Positions 1 to 13,198 of a DNA stretch of 64,000 bases are shown here, one piece after another; within the stretch, counting starts at the first letter, position 1, and every line of letters starts with the position of its first letter. Under the pieces are notes generated by a model, which was not told where the DNA came from, did no database searches, and saw only the letters and a program-made list of their open reading frames with translations. A program made the position numbers and the translations under genes. This DNA is from Patagioenas fasciata (Eukaryota; Chordata; Aves; Columbiformes; Columbidae), in contig NC_092520.1 in NCBI RefSeq assembly GCF_037038585.1, positions 55,146,501 to 55,210,500 of the forward strand, in the 5' to 3' direction.

Positions 1-619
1 TAAAATTAATCTTCTAGCTCCTATTCTTAATTATTTCTTGGCAAGCGATAAATGGGAATACAAAAAATGCCCTATATCAAATTTTCAGCGGAATAAATGC
101 ATGTGAATTTGTGAACAGCAATAAAGTGGTCCTACTTACTGTAGTTGAATCACTTTACATTGAAATCCCAGGCTAAAATAAATTCTTTGTATATGGAAAT
201 TATTGACACTTTTAGGAAGGCTCTTAAGCTGCAGATTCACACCGTGATTTTTATTTTCCCAAGTAAGAAATTCAGGACACTTGGCTAAGCTGAAATTGCC
301 TTTCTACTTTGCAATTCAGTTTTTGGCACACCTTTCCTCCTCCTCAACTTTGACGGGTTTTCTTCCCAGCTCCCAACAAAGGGACTGGCAGCCCAGGGAG
401 GGACTTTGTCTCCCAAATTTCCTCCAGCCTCAGTGGCGGGGAGGGAAGCCAGGGGTTGACTCAGGCCAGACACACGCTCAGGTGCTTGTTTACAGCCCGA
501 CTTGCAGAGGCGGCGTGTCCCGGGATGAGCTGGCTGCACCCCGAGGATGCTGCCCGGTCCTCACCTGCCACCGAGCAGGGCTCCTGCTCCTCCCTCCGGT
601 GGGTCCCACATGGGATTTG

Positions 620-671
620 GGATGCAGGTCACAGCATAAGGGATGCAGGATGCAGGACGTAGGATGCAGGG
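620..671. repeat. Short imperfect GGATGCA tandem repeat
   Basis: GGATGCAGG-type units occur near 620, 641, 648 and 662, with one diverged copy reading GGACGTA. It is a small decayed minisatellite inside the GC-richer stretch. No function is suggested. Confidence 0.6.
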
Positions 672-1280
672 TGCTCACTCCCTTGTGGTGCGGTGAACAG
701 AGAGGCGAAGCAGCACACCCCAAAACGTGTCTGCTGCTAACACACAGCATTGTGGACAGCTGAAACAAGCCTAAAGTCATCCCCTGTTCCCAGTCCTGGT
801 CTTGGTCATCCTCCACAAAATGCATCAGGTAAAAGCGTGTGGAGACTGGGGGCTTATTGTATGGTTACCTGACAGAAGATCCCAGTTGCCCTGCTTTCCT
901 TTTGCAGCCTCCCCCAAATCCACATGGCCCCACTGCTTTCAGATGGAGCTGCACAGCTGCCAAGGGAGCCCTGCCAGGTCGGAGTGGTTGGCAACAACTA
1001 TTTTCACCACAGCAGTAGCATGTTGAATAAGGAGAAGGATGAGCTCTGCCTCCTTGGAGCTACGCAAAGAGAGCCTGGAGGCAGTGAAACAGCAGCGGGG
1101 GGTGGCTCGCTCTCACAGCCCCTGCACCCCAATGAGGGGGAAAAGCCAACACCCACTCTGCTCCCTTGCCCGGCCAAGCAAAGCCAGCTGGCAGGTACCG
1201 AGGAAAGCACACCGCTCCTGCGGCTGTGCTGGTGTAAAACCTCCCAGGAGCATCTGGCTGCCTCCAGCCCTAGCAGGACA

Positions 1281-1304
1281 GTGGTGGTAGTGATGGTGGT
1301 GGTG
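1281..1304. repeat. GTG/GGT trinucleotide microsatellite
   Basis: An interrupted GTG run (GTGGTGGTAGTGATGGTGGTGGTG). The valine and histidine stretches it creates in overlapping short reading frames are by-products of the repeat, not protein evidence. Confidence 0.7.
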
Positions 1305-4300
1305 CTCACGGCACCATGGTGGGTTCTCTGCAGCCCTGCTGTGTGCATGCGGGTCCGCGTGTATCCGCACGCCCTCAGCATCTTCCCTTCCGTTTGCACA
1401 CACTCATCCACAATGCATGCAGGGTGATTGGTATGTGATAAATTGCAAACTTGCATACTAAATTACATTTTTATGCCCTCCAGACATAGTCACCTGCATT
1501 TTCTATCACATCTCATACACTTCTCTGTTGGCTTTGCTCTTCTTATTCTCAAGCACAAATCAGTTAACAGCAGCTGCCATTTAAATTTTTCTTTTCTAAT
1601 CTGTCCTGCTGGGTAAAAATTCCCTCATTTCCTACCAAATCCTCAATTCTGCAGGTGGCTAAAGTTCTACACTGCTTTATGTCCTCAGCTAGCCCAAGAG
1701 GCAGCCACCAGCATGACCTTTCCTGTACAGAACACTACTGAAACTTGTCCAAAGTTGTGGAGCCAAATCCTCACGTTAGGGGTTTTGACTTCTCCAGGAC
1801 TGCAGTAGCCAAGGCCCAACACACGGCTTGCTTGAGACCAGCTTTAAGATCTTCTAATGCAGTAAACAGGGAGGTGGAGAGGTTTCCACTGAGCAAGGGG
1901 GAATTTTAGCTTTCCTGCAGGATGCTTGCTTGTCATCCTGGAAATTCCTGAGCTTGCTTATAACACTAAATTATGACAGTATGATGTATGGTGAAAAGTT
2001 TTAAAGTGGGAAAAAAAAGCCAACCTATTCATGTGGTAGAATTGCACTCTCAGTTTTGCCACAGGTACTGTACAGAGTTGAAGTCAATAAGGCTACCGAC
2101 ATGAAGAAAGTGTTGCCGGTGTTTACAGAGCCCCAAGTCATCTGGCTTGAGAGGCAGAAGGCTGGAGTGCCAATAACGTTATTAAAAACTCTCTGCAATT
2201 GTTCCAAAATATTTCTTTAATAAAAGGCAGCATATACAGAATAGCCTGTGTTGGGGCAGAGTATAAAGATTTTGCTGGCACTTGTTTGGGAAAGGATGCA
2301 TTAACCAATGTCTTATTACTGAAAGCATGATACCACACAGAAAGTATTTCGTGGAAACACAGATGTACTGGAAGCCTGCATGCACTGCAAAGCTGCCTAA
2401 CAAGACACAGCCCTTAAACAGCATGATTCTCCCATCACAAACTCTTTCACAAAATCATAGGCATCTGACACTTAAGATTTAAGCTGAATTTTGAGCAGTT
2501 TTGTACCATGGTTGCCAAGAGTGTCTTTTTAAAATTCTTTTAGCAGTGAGACTGGTGTTTAGGGTCCCACTAGAGCTGTTATCTGTGTGTAACAAAAATT
2601 CAAAACATTCTATTCAGACAGAAAGAGATATAAATAATCATTTTCAAATACTAAATACTTAAATTATATTTATGTAATTAAGTCCACTTAGGAAAAACCA
2701 GCACAAAACTCATTTGCATGATGGACACTTTCTTTCTAAATCACTTCCAAAAATGAAACTTAGGCTCCTCAGGCTCTAGGTAATGCACACTTTTCTAATT
2801 TAATCCAAAACCCCTGTACAATTATCAAAACAATCCTCTGACAGGTATGTACTATACAATACACCCATGACATCGCATTTTAAAACTCGATCTTTTCTCT
2901 ACAGAAAAATACAGATATGTAAGTATATAAGAATACACAGATACGTAAACACATCGTAAGTGTGTAGATAGTATACCATAGGTATCTATCTATGAGAGAG
3001 AAATGTTGAGCTGTGCAACATTTACTACAAATACGCTGTATATGCCTACTTTATGTCGTGCGTGTCACAGTAACGTATGATTATACATTAAACACGTGCT
3101 ACGCACATTGTATATACTTTGTACACATACCCTGAGTAATTATTAAAAGCTGAAATTATCACTGTGACTCCCCCTCGTTTCATGTTATAGAGGAAGAATC
3201 TCCATGCAGACGAGGGCTATGAGCAGATTTTGCCAGCCTAGGAGAAGACCTGTTTTTCTGGCAGAAGGCAGCGTGTTGCTAAACTGTCCCCTCGAGTTTG
3301 TCCCTCTCTTCAGGACTTTTTGTGCCTGTGTGCAGCAGAAGGCAGATCCTCCTCGGAGCAGAGCTTGGCTTTTCATCACTTGGATTTCATACATCCTCAG
3401 GAGCCCTTTCATCAACTCTCCTGCTGCTGCGTTTCAGAGTCTCCAAAAAAAAAAAAGTGATTAGATTTGTGCTTTCCAGGTGTGTCTGTTCCTCATCTGA
3501 CTTACCAAAGCTTGTTTAGGCAAGAGGCAGCCAAAATCCTTTAAGCAAAGCCCCTTGCAAACGGGGAGTGCTCACCAGCAGCAGACCATGGTTTAGCATG
3601 TGCTTTTTTGGTTTTCAACCCTCTCGCCTCCCAGCATGCATGGACCCACATCCCTAATCCGATGGACACGCCTGCCATAAAACAAAACACAAGCAAGCCT
3701 GCCACCTCTCATGTGCCTCTTCCAGACCCGCTCCTGTGATTTTTACAGCATCCAGCAGCCACGACGGTCAGTGGCTTGGCCAAAAGTGTAGACCTAGCCA
3801 CTGGTTTGTGATTTATTTTTTATTTCTAGGTGGTGGTTTTATGCTCTGCACGCACAGGTGGGATCCCTCCAGAGGGTTCATCACTACGGTGTGGCCGGGA
3901 TGGCCGTGCAGGGGCTCCCTGCACAGACAGGTGCGCCGTGGCCAAGTGCCCGTGTTCCCGCGTGACAGATTTACCTCTTATAAAAACAGAGTGAAAAAGC
4001 TCAAACTCCTTCCTCAGAGTTCTCTGAATTCCCATGTATCGCTCAGATGATGTGTAGAGATCATCTGCTAGCCAGAGACCCCTGATGGAAGTTTCTACTA
4101 TCTGCAATACCTAGACGCAGAGAATAGGAGCAGGCTTACAAAGGCCCTCGGCAGTGCCTCTGCCTCACAACGGGTTGATAGAGATGACAGATAGCAATGG
4201 TTTAGGTTGAAGCTCCCACACTGTAACCTCTTAGCCTAGGAGTGGTATCAGGTTACCTTGTTCTTTTCTTATTTCAACTCAAAACTATCAGTATAATAGG

Positions 4301-7300
4301 AAAAAAAATCTGTGTGTGTGCACATGATTTCCTTTATTTGTCCTATGAGATTTCTTCCCTGGGAACATGAGTCCATAATGCATCCCCTTCATTACAGTGG
4401 TCAGTACTGATGGTCTGTCACAGTTGGAGAAAAATGCATGTATGCAGAGTAATTTTAAATTAATATATTTTACCATGTTGGTGCTGAAAACTGCCTCAAA
4501 AGCTGTTATGATCCATCATGGCAATGAGCACTTGTGGACTTTTAAATCCACAAATTAGATGTTTTGCACAGGAACTAGAGGCAATTATGTTCAGCTCAGT
4601 CTGTGGAGCCTCAGACACACAAATCCAGCTTCAGCACGCCAACCCCAGCATTTACTTGTTTGGGTATTTATTGATTTACAGGTGGGGATGAAGCTATTTA
4701 AACTGTATATACAAATAAAATGAAGTTCTGAAAGAGAAAGAAAGAAAAAAAAGCTCTGTGAACTGTGATCTATAAAAAGATGACGCATCCTCAATACTTG
4801 TAGTTTTGAATTAGCAGAGACCACCGATATACATGTACACGCACACTCAAATTTCTCAACGCTAAGGAAACACAGAAAAAAAACCCCTGCACAGACGGTT
4901 GCATGAAATTTCATTTTTAAGAATCCCATCTGGATCGGAACTTCACAGCTGAAATACCTGCAGAGTTAGCACATTTTTATGGCTATCCTAAGCCTCTGCA
5001 AAATTGATTTAATTTGAAACACCTACAGACATTTAAAGGTAAAGGGATGAAAGTGACCCCATAGAAGAAAACATCAGACTATGTTTCTGCAAGGGTTTAT
5101 TTAGGTAGCTAAACTCCCAGGTCTTCCACAGTGTCTTTCTGCCAGTCAAGCACATCCAGCACAATAGGGGATGTTACCATAAGTACAGCACAAAAACTCT
5201 ACTGGGCCTAAAAAATTAGTCAGTACCTCTCATTACTTACCCCTTCATTGATAATAGTGTGACATTTTCCTTTTCAGAACAGGAGTCTAAAGTGAGAAAT
5301 AAGGCAAATTCCTTGCACCTCCCCCAGAAAAAAAGCTATGAGCATTTGTTTCCCACTGTCTTTTTGAAAAGCTCTGTCTAAACACACAATGAAACAGAAT
5401 CTGTGAAATATCCCATCATCACCTAAACCTCAAAGATTGGAAAGAGAGTGGGAACCACTGCCCAGTAACCCCCCAAACTTTAGACAAAGGTGTGCTTGTT
5501 TCATTCCTGCTTCCTGAGAGACCCCCAGTTTTACTGGTAGTTTCTCCAAAAAATTGGCAAGTCTTTGGGTCTTGAGAGCATTATCGCTTTTGAGGGAACT
5601 GGAGCAGTCTCAGAATACAAAAAATGCAAGATTTTCTGCATGGTTTTGAGCATGGGAAACCCCTGAGGGAAAGATCCATGGCAGAGGGGAGAGGAACAGA
5701 GAGGAAGAACACCAGGAGCTATGGGGACTTGGGCGTAAGATACAGTTAGCTGGTTTCTAAACTATTAAGGAAATAATGATGAAACCATAACTTGGAAGTA
5801 CACACTGAAATGGATGTGGTGCTCAGGGCTGATCTTTGGCTTCGAAACAGACAAGGAAGGAGAGGAGAAATGCTTGACTGAAAAATTGGGACACCAGTTT
5901 TGAGAAGACATGAATAATAGGAAACGTGGGCAAGGTAAATAAAATGCTACCTAGTAGACAATTTCTGCTGTATGAATTAAGCAGCTGCTAAAGGAAGCAC
6001 TTTATTACACAACATATAATTAATGTGTGGGACCTTAAGCCACAGATACCACTGAGGCTAGACAAAGAGGATTTAAAAATGGGCTAGTGTTTATATGGAA
6101 GGCATGAATATTGAGAGTTGTGGTACATTAGCTAGAACAAAAACCAGGTTACGTTCCAACACAAGGAGATGTGTTGTACAAGGAAACTGCCTAAAAGTCT
6201 ATTTTGCATTATGTCCACGTCTTGTGGTTGCAGAGAACACTGAGGAGGAGCCGAGAGCCACTGCTCTGAACATCAACACCACAGCTGGGCAGACTGGTAT
6301 GGAGGCTCTCTTCAGTCGCATGGACTGAGCACATCCACAGGGGCTCGTGCCTCTGGCCAGCTTGTTGATAGCCACCTGTTCTGCTGCAAGACATTGCCTT
6401 TGCAGGGATCTGCCCTCCCACCTCCTCTCTAGGCACCCAAAAGAGTCCCGATGAGCATGTATGGTCAAGGGCTTTGGAAGGGTCTGAGGGACCATGGGAT
6501 GCTGAACTGAGGTCTTGGGACAGAAGAAAGCAAGCAAGATGATCATGACCAAGTCAATGGCCAGTCACATACAGGCCCTACCATTTTTCTAACTCAATAA
6601 TGAGACTTAAGAGGCAAACTTCCTCTAAGAACAATTAACATTGTAATTCTCCAAAATGCAATGTCTTACCTCCTTCTCCACGATCTACAGTGTTGGCCAT
6701 GCTTTCAGTCAGTGCACAAGACTACCTGCAGCCACTGTTTGTGTTTGTTTCACTACAAAGACATGTGAGAAATGTCATGGCTTGGTGACACGGCTTTGCT
6801 ACCTTCCTTCCCTTCTCATATGTAGTCTGTTAATTCGGTCTAGCTGGACTTCGTTTTGCTGAGCTACTGCATGCTTCAAATGCGTTTATTGCTATACAGG
6901 CAATAAATAAGTATTAAATGCTGTATAAATAACAATAAATATTAAATCTACTAAACCACATTTCTGGAAGCCTCAGCAAAATGGCTCAGAGGTGGAGCAC
7001 CTTTGCCATGTGGGTAGCTTGCTCTCGAAATTAAGGGCACAGATGAATGGCAAAGAAATTTATACAGCCAAGAAATGCATTCCAGAAGACTGTCACTGCA
7101 AGACACCTTCCAAAACAGACGAAAACATTACTTTTGATAATAAAAAGATAGATGAACATACACCCTGGTACCATAATAAATTCCCTGGGGACACCTCTGG
7201 GAATGTCTGAGCTTTGAGCTGAAGCACAGAGGGGGCATCCTTAAGTGAGCAGCATATAAGGTAAAGGTGAGAGTGGTATAGCTCTGTCAGCAAGGCATAG

Positions 7301-7920
7301 TGCTTGAGCCAGCCTGAGAAGGGCAACTAAGTCACTCAAGTACAGCGTTGTGTGGACCTAACTGTGCTAGTCCTGTTTTCAGCCCTGATACTCTGGTACA
7401 CAGGCAGCTCTGCAAGACGTGGCCAGCCAAGCTGAGCCCTGGGATCAGCAGAGGAAAGTTCCCATGTCTGATGATCCAATGTATAACAAAACGAGGACTC
7501 CAACACCTGACAAAACCAATGACTTGCACAGTGGCACCACATATAGTCCCTTTAGCACTGGCCTCCCATCTCCCTGGTCTCACATGATTTGACAGGTCCT
7601 CTGCACAGTAAATTACCCTGAGAAGCTGTGAAGATGCTCCCCTCCAAGGTGCCCCCAGCATCTGGAGATTAAGGTACTGTCTTGGGAGCAGAAATAGCTG
7701 ACCGTGAATTCCCACCCAGGTCCCTCGTGTCTCTGTTAGGTGACTGAATCCTCATGCTGTGGGCTGCAGCTGAGGTGTTGGCACAGCACAACACCAAGGT
7801 GCCATGGTAATGTCTTCAGAGAGGGATTATAAGATCAGGGCTAACTGTCCAGGTGAAGCACCATCTTATCATGTCTTTGTAACACCCATTCAGCACTGTC
7901 CCTATGCTGGTTTGAGTTAC

Positions 7921-8455
7921 GGAATCATAGAATAGTTCGGGCTGGAAGGGACCTTCAGAGGTCATCTAGTCCAACCTTTCTGCAATGAGCAGGACATCTG
8001 CAACTAGATCAGGTTGCTCAGAGCCCCGTCCAGCCTGGCCTGGAATGTCTCCAGGGATGAGGCATCTACCACCTCTCTGGGCAACCTGGGCCAGTGTTTC
8101 ACCACCCTCATTGGAAAAAATTTCTTCCTCATGTCTAGCCTGAATCTCCCCTCCTTTAGTTTAAAACCATTACCCCTTGTCCTATTGCAACAGGCCCTGC
8201 TAAAAAGTCTGTTTCCATCTTTCTTACAGGCCCCTTTAAGTACTGAAAGACCACAATAAGGTCTCCCCAGAGCCTTCTCTTCTCCAGACTGAACAACCCC
8301 AACTCTTTCAGCCTGTCCTCGCAGCAGAGCTGTTCCAGCCCTCTGATAATTTTTGTGGCCTCCTCTGACCCCTCTCCAACAGGTCCGTGTCTATACCGTA
8401 CTGAGGGCTCCAGAGCTGTGTGCAGGACTCCAGATGGGGTCTCACCAGAGCCTTT
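7921..8455 (-). mobile_element. CR1 LINE fragment, 5'-truncated, antisense orientation
   Basis: The left edge shows the CR1 3' tail in reverse (GAATCATAGAATAGTT), followed by the hallmark GGAAGGGACCTTCAGAGGTC block and 'CATCTAGTCCAACC'. The body then follows the reverse complement of the avian CR1 3' region through the 'GTTGCTCAGAGCC', 'AAGGTCTCCCCAGAGCC' and 'CAGATGGGGTCTCACCAG' blocks. It is the longest young-looking CR1 in the window and carries the reverse-transcriptase-proximal 3' part only, with no intact ORF2. It was inserted by target-primed reverse transcription and is inactive because it is truncated. The right boundary is estimated from where similarity to the family fades. Confidence 0.93.
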
Positions 8456-11400
8456 CCCTGACTGCTTTTGTTCGCCCATTCTCCCCAAACACCCCAAAAA
8501 GATGCTCGCTGAGAGCCTCAGCAGCTGAAGTTGCCTGATGACATATCAGAGGTGGTAACCATGCTTTGCATTTGTATGGGTTTGCTTACACAGTTCTCAA
8601 TACTTCAGACAAGTTTCTGTGAAATATACCTCCCCCCTGCAGCACTGGGACAGGGACCTTGGAACTCTGGAGTATGCAGAGTAAACGCATGTTTCCCTCC
8701 CCAGCCCTAACCCTACAATCAAAACTATATACAAGTCACTGTCACAGGGATATTAAAGACCCAAAGATGGACTTGCTGAAGAGTTTTAAATAGCACTTGG
8801 AGACTAATGGTTAGCTTCACAGGGTGAAATGTGCCAGCCTGGAGTGGATTCTCAGCATATAAAGAATCAATGACTGTAAACTAGGAGTGGAAATTGGAAG
8901 AGGCAAAGCACAGTGCAGAACTGAAAAGAAATGACTGAGCAACAAATGTGATAGGGGAGGAATTGAAATGGAGAAACGCATGTTATTTCTGTGCCCAAAA
9001 CACGTGGAAATGTGAGGAGGATATTTTCTTAAATATATATATATATATATATATATTTTAAAAAGTAGTAGAAGTCTTTCAATTGAAAAAATATTGAGGA
9101 AGACCTTTGCACAGCTATGGGAGAAAAGAAAAAGGTGGCCTATGAACAAGCTGCAAGGAGCCTGCCTCCAAATCTGAAATGTGGCACAATGATAAATGGA
9201 AAGAAGTTAAACCTCCAAATGCTATAACTATCCTTGGTTCTGTTCTGGACAGATGTTTGATGTATTGTATCTCTCTGTGACAGAGACCTGAGGGTTCTGA
9301 GGTCTTTTTTTTAATTATTATTATTTAATATTTTCACAAAACTTGCATAGCTTGTCATGCCAGCAAAGTATTTTTTAATTAAAATGAAATGTATGTATGT
9401 GGGGTGAGCCAGAGTTTACGAGGACCTTCTTCAGGGGGAAAATGAATCAGTCCAGGATTTTCAACAAGGGTTTAGGGCTGAGCTCGAGCTTACTAACTCG
9501 GGAGGAATGTAAATTAGAGTGTACTTACCAGGCAGGGAAACCTGGGACGGGAGTCAGGTTCTCCAGGCAGGGAGGGCGTTGCAACTCGGCACGGCTGGCA
9601 AAGTATTTTCCAGCAGCGAGGGCAACACAAATGAGAGGTGCAGTTGATAACATTTAGCACAGGGAAACCAGATCCCCATGGTGGGTGAAAGGCTGTTTTA
9701 TGGGTACCTTGAGGAAGGACCTGCGTAAGCGCCATGGGGTGAGCAGCTGCTGAGCGTGTCTCCCAGGGAAGGAGAAGGGCCAGACTACACACACAACCTG
9801 GAAAACTGCTGCTCCACAAAAATTCAGGCAGGTGCTTTAGCCTTCACTGAATCTAGAAGACCATGTTGCTGCTTGGATGGAAGCCCTTTGGAAACCAGGA
9901 GCAAACATCCCCCTTCTTCCGAAAATTTTCTGAAGCGATAAACAAGCTGCATTTACTAGGACTGATAAACTGTGTTTTCATGGCTTTCGTCTGTGTTCAA
10001 GAGGCTGTTCATAAAAAACAATATTTAGTATTATACTGTCCTATATATTATGTATTTAATATCATACTTTAATAATAGTATCTATACTAAAGAATAGTAT
10101 TCTTTCCAGTGATCACAAAAAGGAGCTATTATGGTCATAAAAGTGAAACAAGAGGTGTTAAAAGACCCCCACATTCATCTTTCTAGCATCAACACTGCTA
10201 CTCTTTATTGGGACAAAAGTGGAAGTCTTCCCATTGCCCTAATTCCGGGAGATTGTCCATGAATTCATCTCGGGGGGGGGAAGATTCTAATCACTGAGGA
10301 ATCTGGCTGAGAAATGGCGTGACACCTGAGTGCAGGATTAGGATTAGAGCCTAAAGAACACGGGACATGACCGTTTTTTTTGGAGGCAATTGTGTATAAT
10401 CATGCACTGGGAAACAAAAGGAATGTAATTGACGGTAAGAGCAGATGAGACGCATAAGTTTATTTCTTCTTATAGCATTTAATGAATGCTACGGATGTAT
10501 TTTATTTTCATGTCATTCATGCAATTTCCTGAACATATAATGTGGTCTGTCTTTCTTTATCCTGGTAGATGAATAGTGTTCCTCATTTTTTTTATTAATT
10601 TATGTATTTTTAAATTTTTTCTTCTTCCGTTGATTTCATGATGTGATACACTTATAATAAGTAGTTGTCCTCTCTGGAATCTTTCTTGATAAACAATACA
10701 TGTGAATCATCATTTTTCAACCTTGTTCTGAACCATTTCAAAATTAATAGACTAATTAGTAACCTGGTAAATTATTACCATAACAATTTAAAAAAAAACC
10801 AACCACTTTGGTGTGGCCAGAAATTGCTGTTGTGATAACATCTGTGACAGTCTTTTGCAACCCTCTGCCACAACCCGGGACATGAAAGCTTCTCTGCTAT
10901 GTGCTGAAGCACGCTCTTGTGGCGGGACCCAGAGTGCCAAATATGAAACGGTGACTCACGTTCCCCAGGATCTGGTGATCCTCTCCTCGAATATTTCGCA
11001 TAGCTGGATCTCCAGTCATCCCGCCTAGCTTGAGGAGTCTGACTGAGATCCATGGAGAGGTGCATGAGCAAGCCCTCGCCCCACCAAAGGTACCTGGGGT
11101 GGCAACACTCCTTCAAGGGGCATCCCAGTAAGGGGGTGCACCTGGCCTGAACTGGGCCATATATTCAGGTACTGGGCAGCAATACCCCAGCTTTGGTCTA
11201 GCTAGATTTCACCGGCTTTTTCTGCTCCTGCAGTGCTGGGTATCCCCTTCCCAGTATTAGACAGATACTCAGTACTAGACAGATACCCAGTTATAGACAG
11301 ATAGCCAGGCCCTGTCCTGTTTTTTTCCATCTTTCTGGAGCTTCAAATCTTCAGCAACACTGGTGTCTGCATTAGTGCAATACCACGGAGGGATTTTTTA

Positions 11401-12452
11401 ATACTGCCAAACCAGGATGACAGCCACTGTGTGATGATCCCATATCCAGCTTCATCTTCAGTCTCTCCCCACTACCCAGGGTGTTAACCAGATTATATTT
11501 CTATCCATCTTGCGCAAGATGGATATTTCTAAACTGGCTATCCCAGTCTCGCAGTCTGCAGCACTATCTGTGTCCGCAGCATGAATATTTTTATTTAGTC
11601 TCCCGTCCTTCAGGAGTGATTTTTCTTTGCCCTTCCCTAAGCAGAAGCCTCTCTGAAAGTGTCTTTTCCTATTATGCCATCTCACAGTCTCACCTTTAAA
11701 TCTGCATGCAGGAGGGCAAGGGGGAGCTCATTTCAGACAGTGACGTTTTGCCCACTTAGGACTCCTCCATGTACCACTTGGTGTTGTAATTATTTTACAT
11801 TGTCTTAGCATGGGACAAAACCCCCCCCACTGACCCCTTTGTGTTTCCCCCTGCACAGCAGCATCAGTTGCATGACGAAATGCGAGCTCCATCACAGTCC
11901 TCACCCAGGTACCTCCAGGAGCAAACCCACCCCCCACTCAAGTCATCACCAAACTGGCATCTTTCTGATCATGTCCTTCACGCTGATGCAGGAGAGGAAT
12001 CAGTTTCACCCTCCTGTTGGTTTTCCTGCTGAAAGTCCAGCATGTCTCAGCAGTGGCAGCCCATGTGTCGTGACAAGTCTTCCTGCAGGTTTGTTGTGTT
12101 TGGGTTTTGTTGTTATTGTTGTTTGGAGGTTTTTTTGTTGTATGTTTTTTTTGTGTGCGTGCTGTTGGTTTTTAGGGTTTTTTTTAAAAAAACTATAAAA
12201 ACTTATCTTGTCAGCTAACTTCTTGATAGTAAATTGAGCAGGAAATTGCATTTTTTCCCCTCCAATACATTTAATCCATTTTTAGTATTTTCTGTGGTTG
12301 TTTGTTTGTTTGTTTTTCCATTGGTTGTTTCTACGAAATTTAAAAAAATTCGCCTTTCTCTATACACCAGATTTTTTTCCCATGTAACCTGCCTTCCACT
12401 ATATGTAATCAAACAATCTCGAGTATCTATACTGAAACCTTGTGTAGCTGAA
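8456..12452. other. Intergenic region, no gene recognised
   Basis: Mostly AT-rich non-coding sequence. It contains an AT dinucleotide run (9033-9056), a run of nine G (10272-10280), a GC-richer island at about 10810-11210 that I cannot classify, a run of C near 11821-11828, and T/G-rich low-complexity sequence at 12085-12200. The longest reading frames here have no recognisable domain and no splice context. Confidence 0.65.
9033..9056. repeat. (AT)n dinucleotide microsatellite
   Basis: Twelve uninterrupted AT units, self-complementary and able to extrude as a cruciform. It is flanked by TTAAA and TTTTAA. Likely length-polymorphic. Confidence 0.9.
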
Positions 12453-12836
12453 CTTTCCTTCCTTCCTTCCTTCCTTCCTTCCTTCCTTCCTTCCTTCCTT
12501 CCTTCCTTCCTTCCTTCCTTCCTTCCTTCCTTCCTTCCTTCCTTCCTTCCTTCCTTCCTTCCTTCCTTCCTTCCTCCCTCCCTCCCTCCCTCCCTCCCTC
12601 CCTTCCTCCCTCCCTTCCTTCCTCCCTCCCTTCCTCCCTTCCTCCCTTCCTCCCTTCCTTCCTCCCTTCCTTCCTCCCTTCCTTCCTCCCTTCCCTTTTC
12701 CCCCTTCCCCCTTCCCCCTTACCCCTTCCCCTTTCCCCCTTCCCTTCCCTTCCCTTCCCTTCCCTTCCCTTCCCTTCCCTTCCCTTCCCTTCCCTTCCCT
12801 TCCCTTCCCTTCCCTTCCCTTCCCTTCCCTTCCCTT
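12453..12836. repeat. 384-bp polypyrimidine satellite: (TTCC)n, (TCCC)n, (TTCCC)n
   Basis: The plus strand is pure C/T for 384 bp except for one A at 12721. It is layered: about 120 bp of TTCC (12455-12574), then TCCC (12575-12600), a mixed TTCC/TCCC zone to about 12690, CCCCCTT units to about 12738, and TTCCC to 12836. Long reading frames cross it on both strands (Leu-Pro-Ser-Phe on plus, Gly-Arg-Lys-Glu on minus) only because the repeat lacks stops. The purine-pyrimidine mirror symmetry is the classic substrate for triplex (H-DNA) formation. Confidence 0.97.
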
Positions 12837-13131
12837 ACTTTCCCTGGCATCCATTTGTCCATCCTCTTCGTCAAGTAAAAAATCCCTTGTCACCAGATCT
12901 CTGGAGCAATCTGTGTTCCTAAATCAATGTATCTAGTGCCCCTTTGGACACACCAGTGTGGCCCCCTTGTCCCCTGCTCTTGCTCAAGCCTCCTGCAGCC
13001 ATGTGCCCTATCAGCCAGCCCTATGTGATACTCTCCGGTGTAACAACCATGGTACATTTATTGGGCAATAGGTAGCTATTTATATGTGTGTATACATTCT
13101 GTAAAAGGAAATACTTTCTATCATGAAATGT

Positions 13132-13198
13132 ATGCAAATGCCATACCTTGTTTCCATCATCAGGTTCCACTTAACCAATGATTGGGGTAATGACGTTT
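13132..13198. promoter_or_regulatory. Candidate cis-regulatory cluster: octamer, inverted CCAAT pair, CRE half-site
   Basis: Three textbook motifs sit within 67 bp: ATGCAAAT (POU/octamer) at 13132-13139, the perfect inverted repeat CCAATGATTGG at 13175-13185 (NF-Y core on each strand), and TGACGTTT (CRE/ATF-like) at 13191-13198. What is seen is only the motifs; their use as an enhancer or promoter is inference, and no adjacent gene start is recognised. Confidence 0.3.

Larger units (their letters stand above)
1..7920. other. Intergenic region, no gene recognised
   Basis: No open reading frame here resembles a known protein and none has a believable exon structure. The first about 250 bases are AT-rich. 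From about 300 to 1400 the base composition becomes distinctly GC-richer and includes a perfect AP-1 site (TGACTCA, 457-463) and two short tandem repeats listed separately. From about 2600 to 3150 it is very AT-rich, with an imperfect 26-bp palindrome at 2966-2991. The rest is ordinary AT-leaning non-coding DNA. A non-coding transcript cannot be excluded from sequence alone. Confidence 0.7.

Noticed and set aside
281..1456. Clustered reading frames up to 167 codons
   Set aside because: GC-rich composition lowers stop frequency; frames on both strands overlap and none resembles a protein.
5447..5460. GTGGGAACCACTG resembling a hAT transposon end
   Set aside because: No partner terminus or target duplication nearby; a short chance match.
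10775..11116. 113-codon minus-strand frame
   Set aside because: No domain recognised and it ends in an A-rich run; more likely part of a non-coding island or repeat.
12234..12893. Long reading frames on both strands (214 and 164 codons) with Leu-Pro-Ser and Lys-Gly-Arg-Glu repeats
   Set aside because: They are translations of the polypyrimidine satellite, which simply lacks stop codons.
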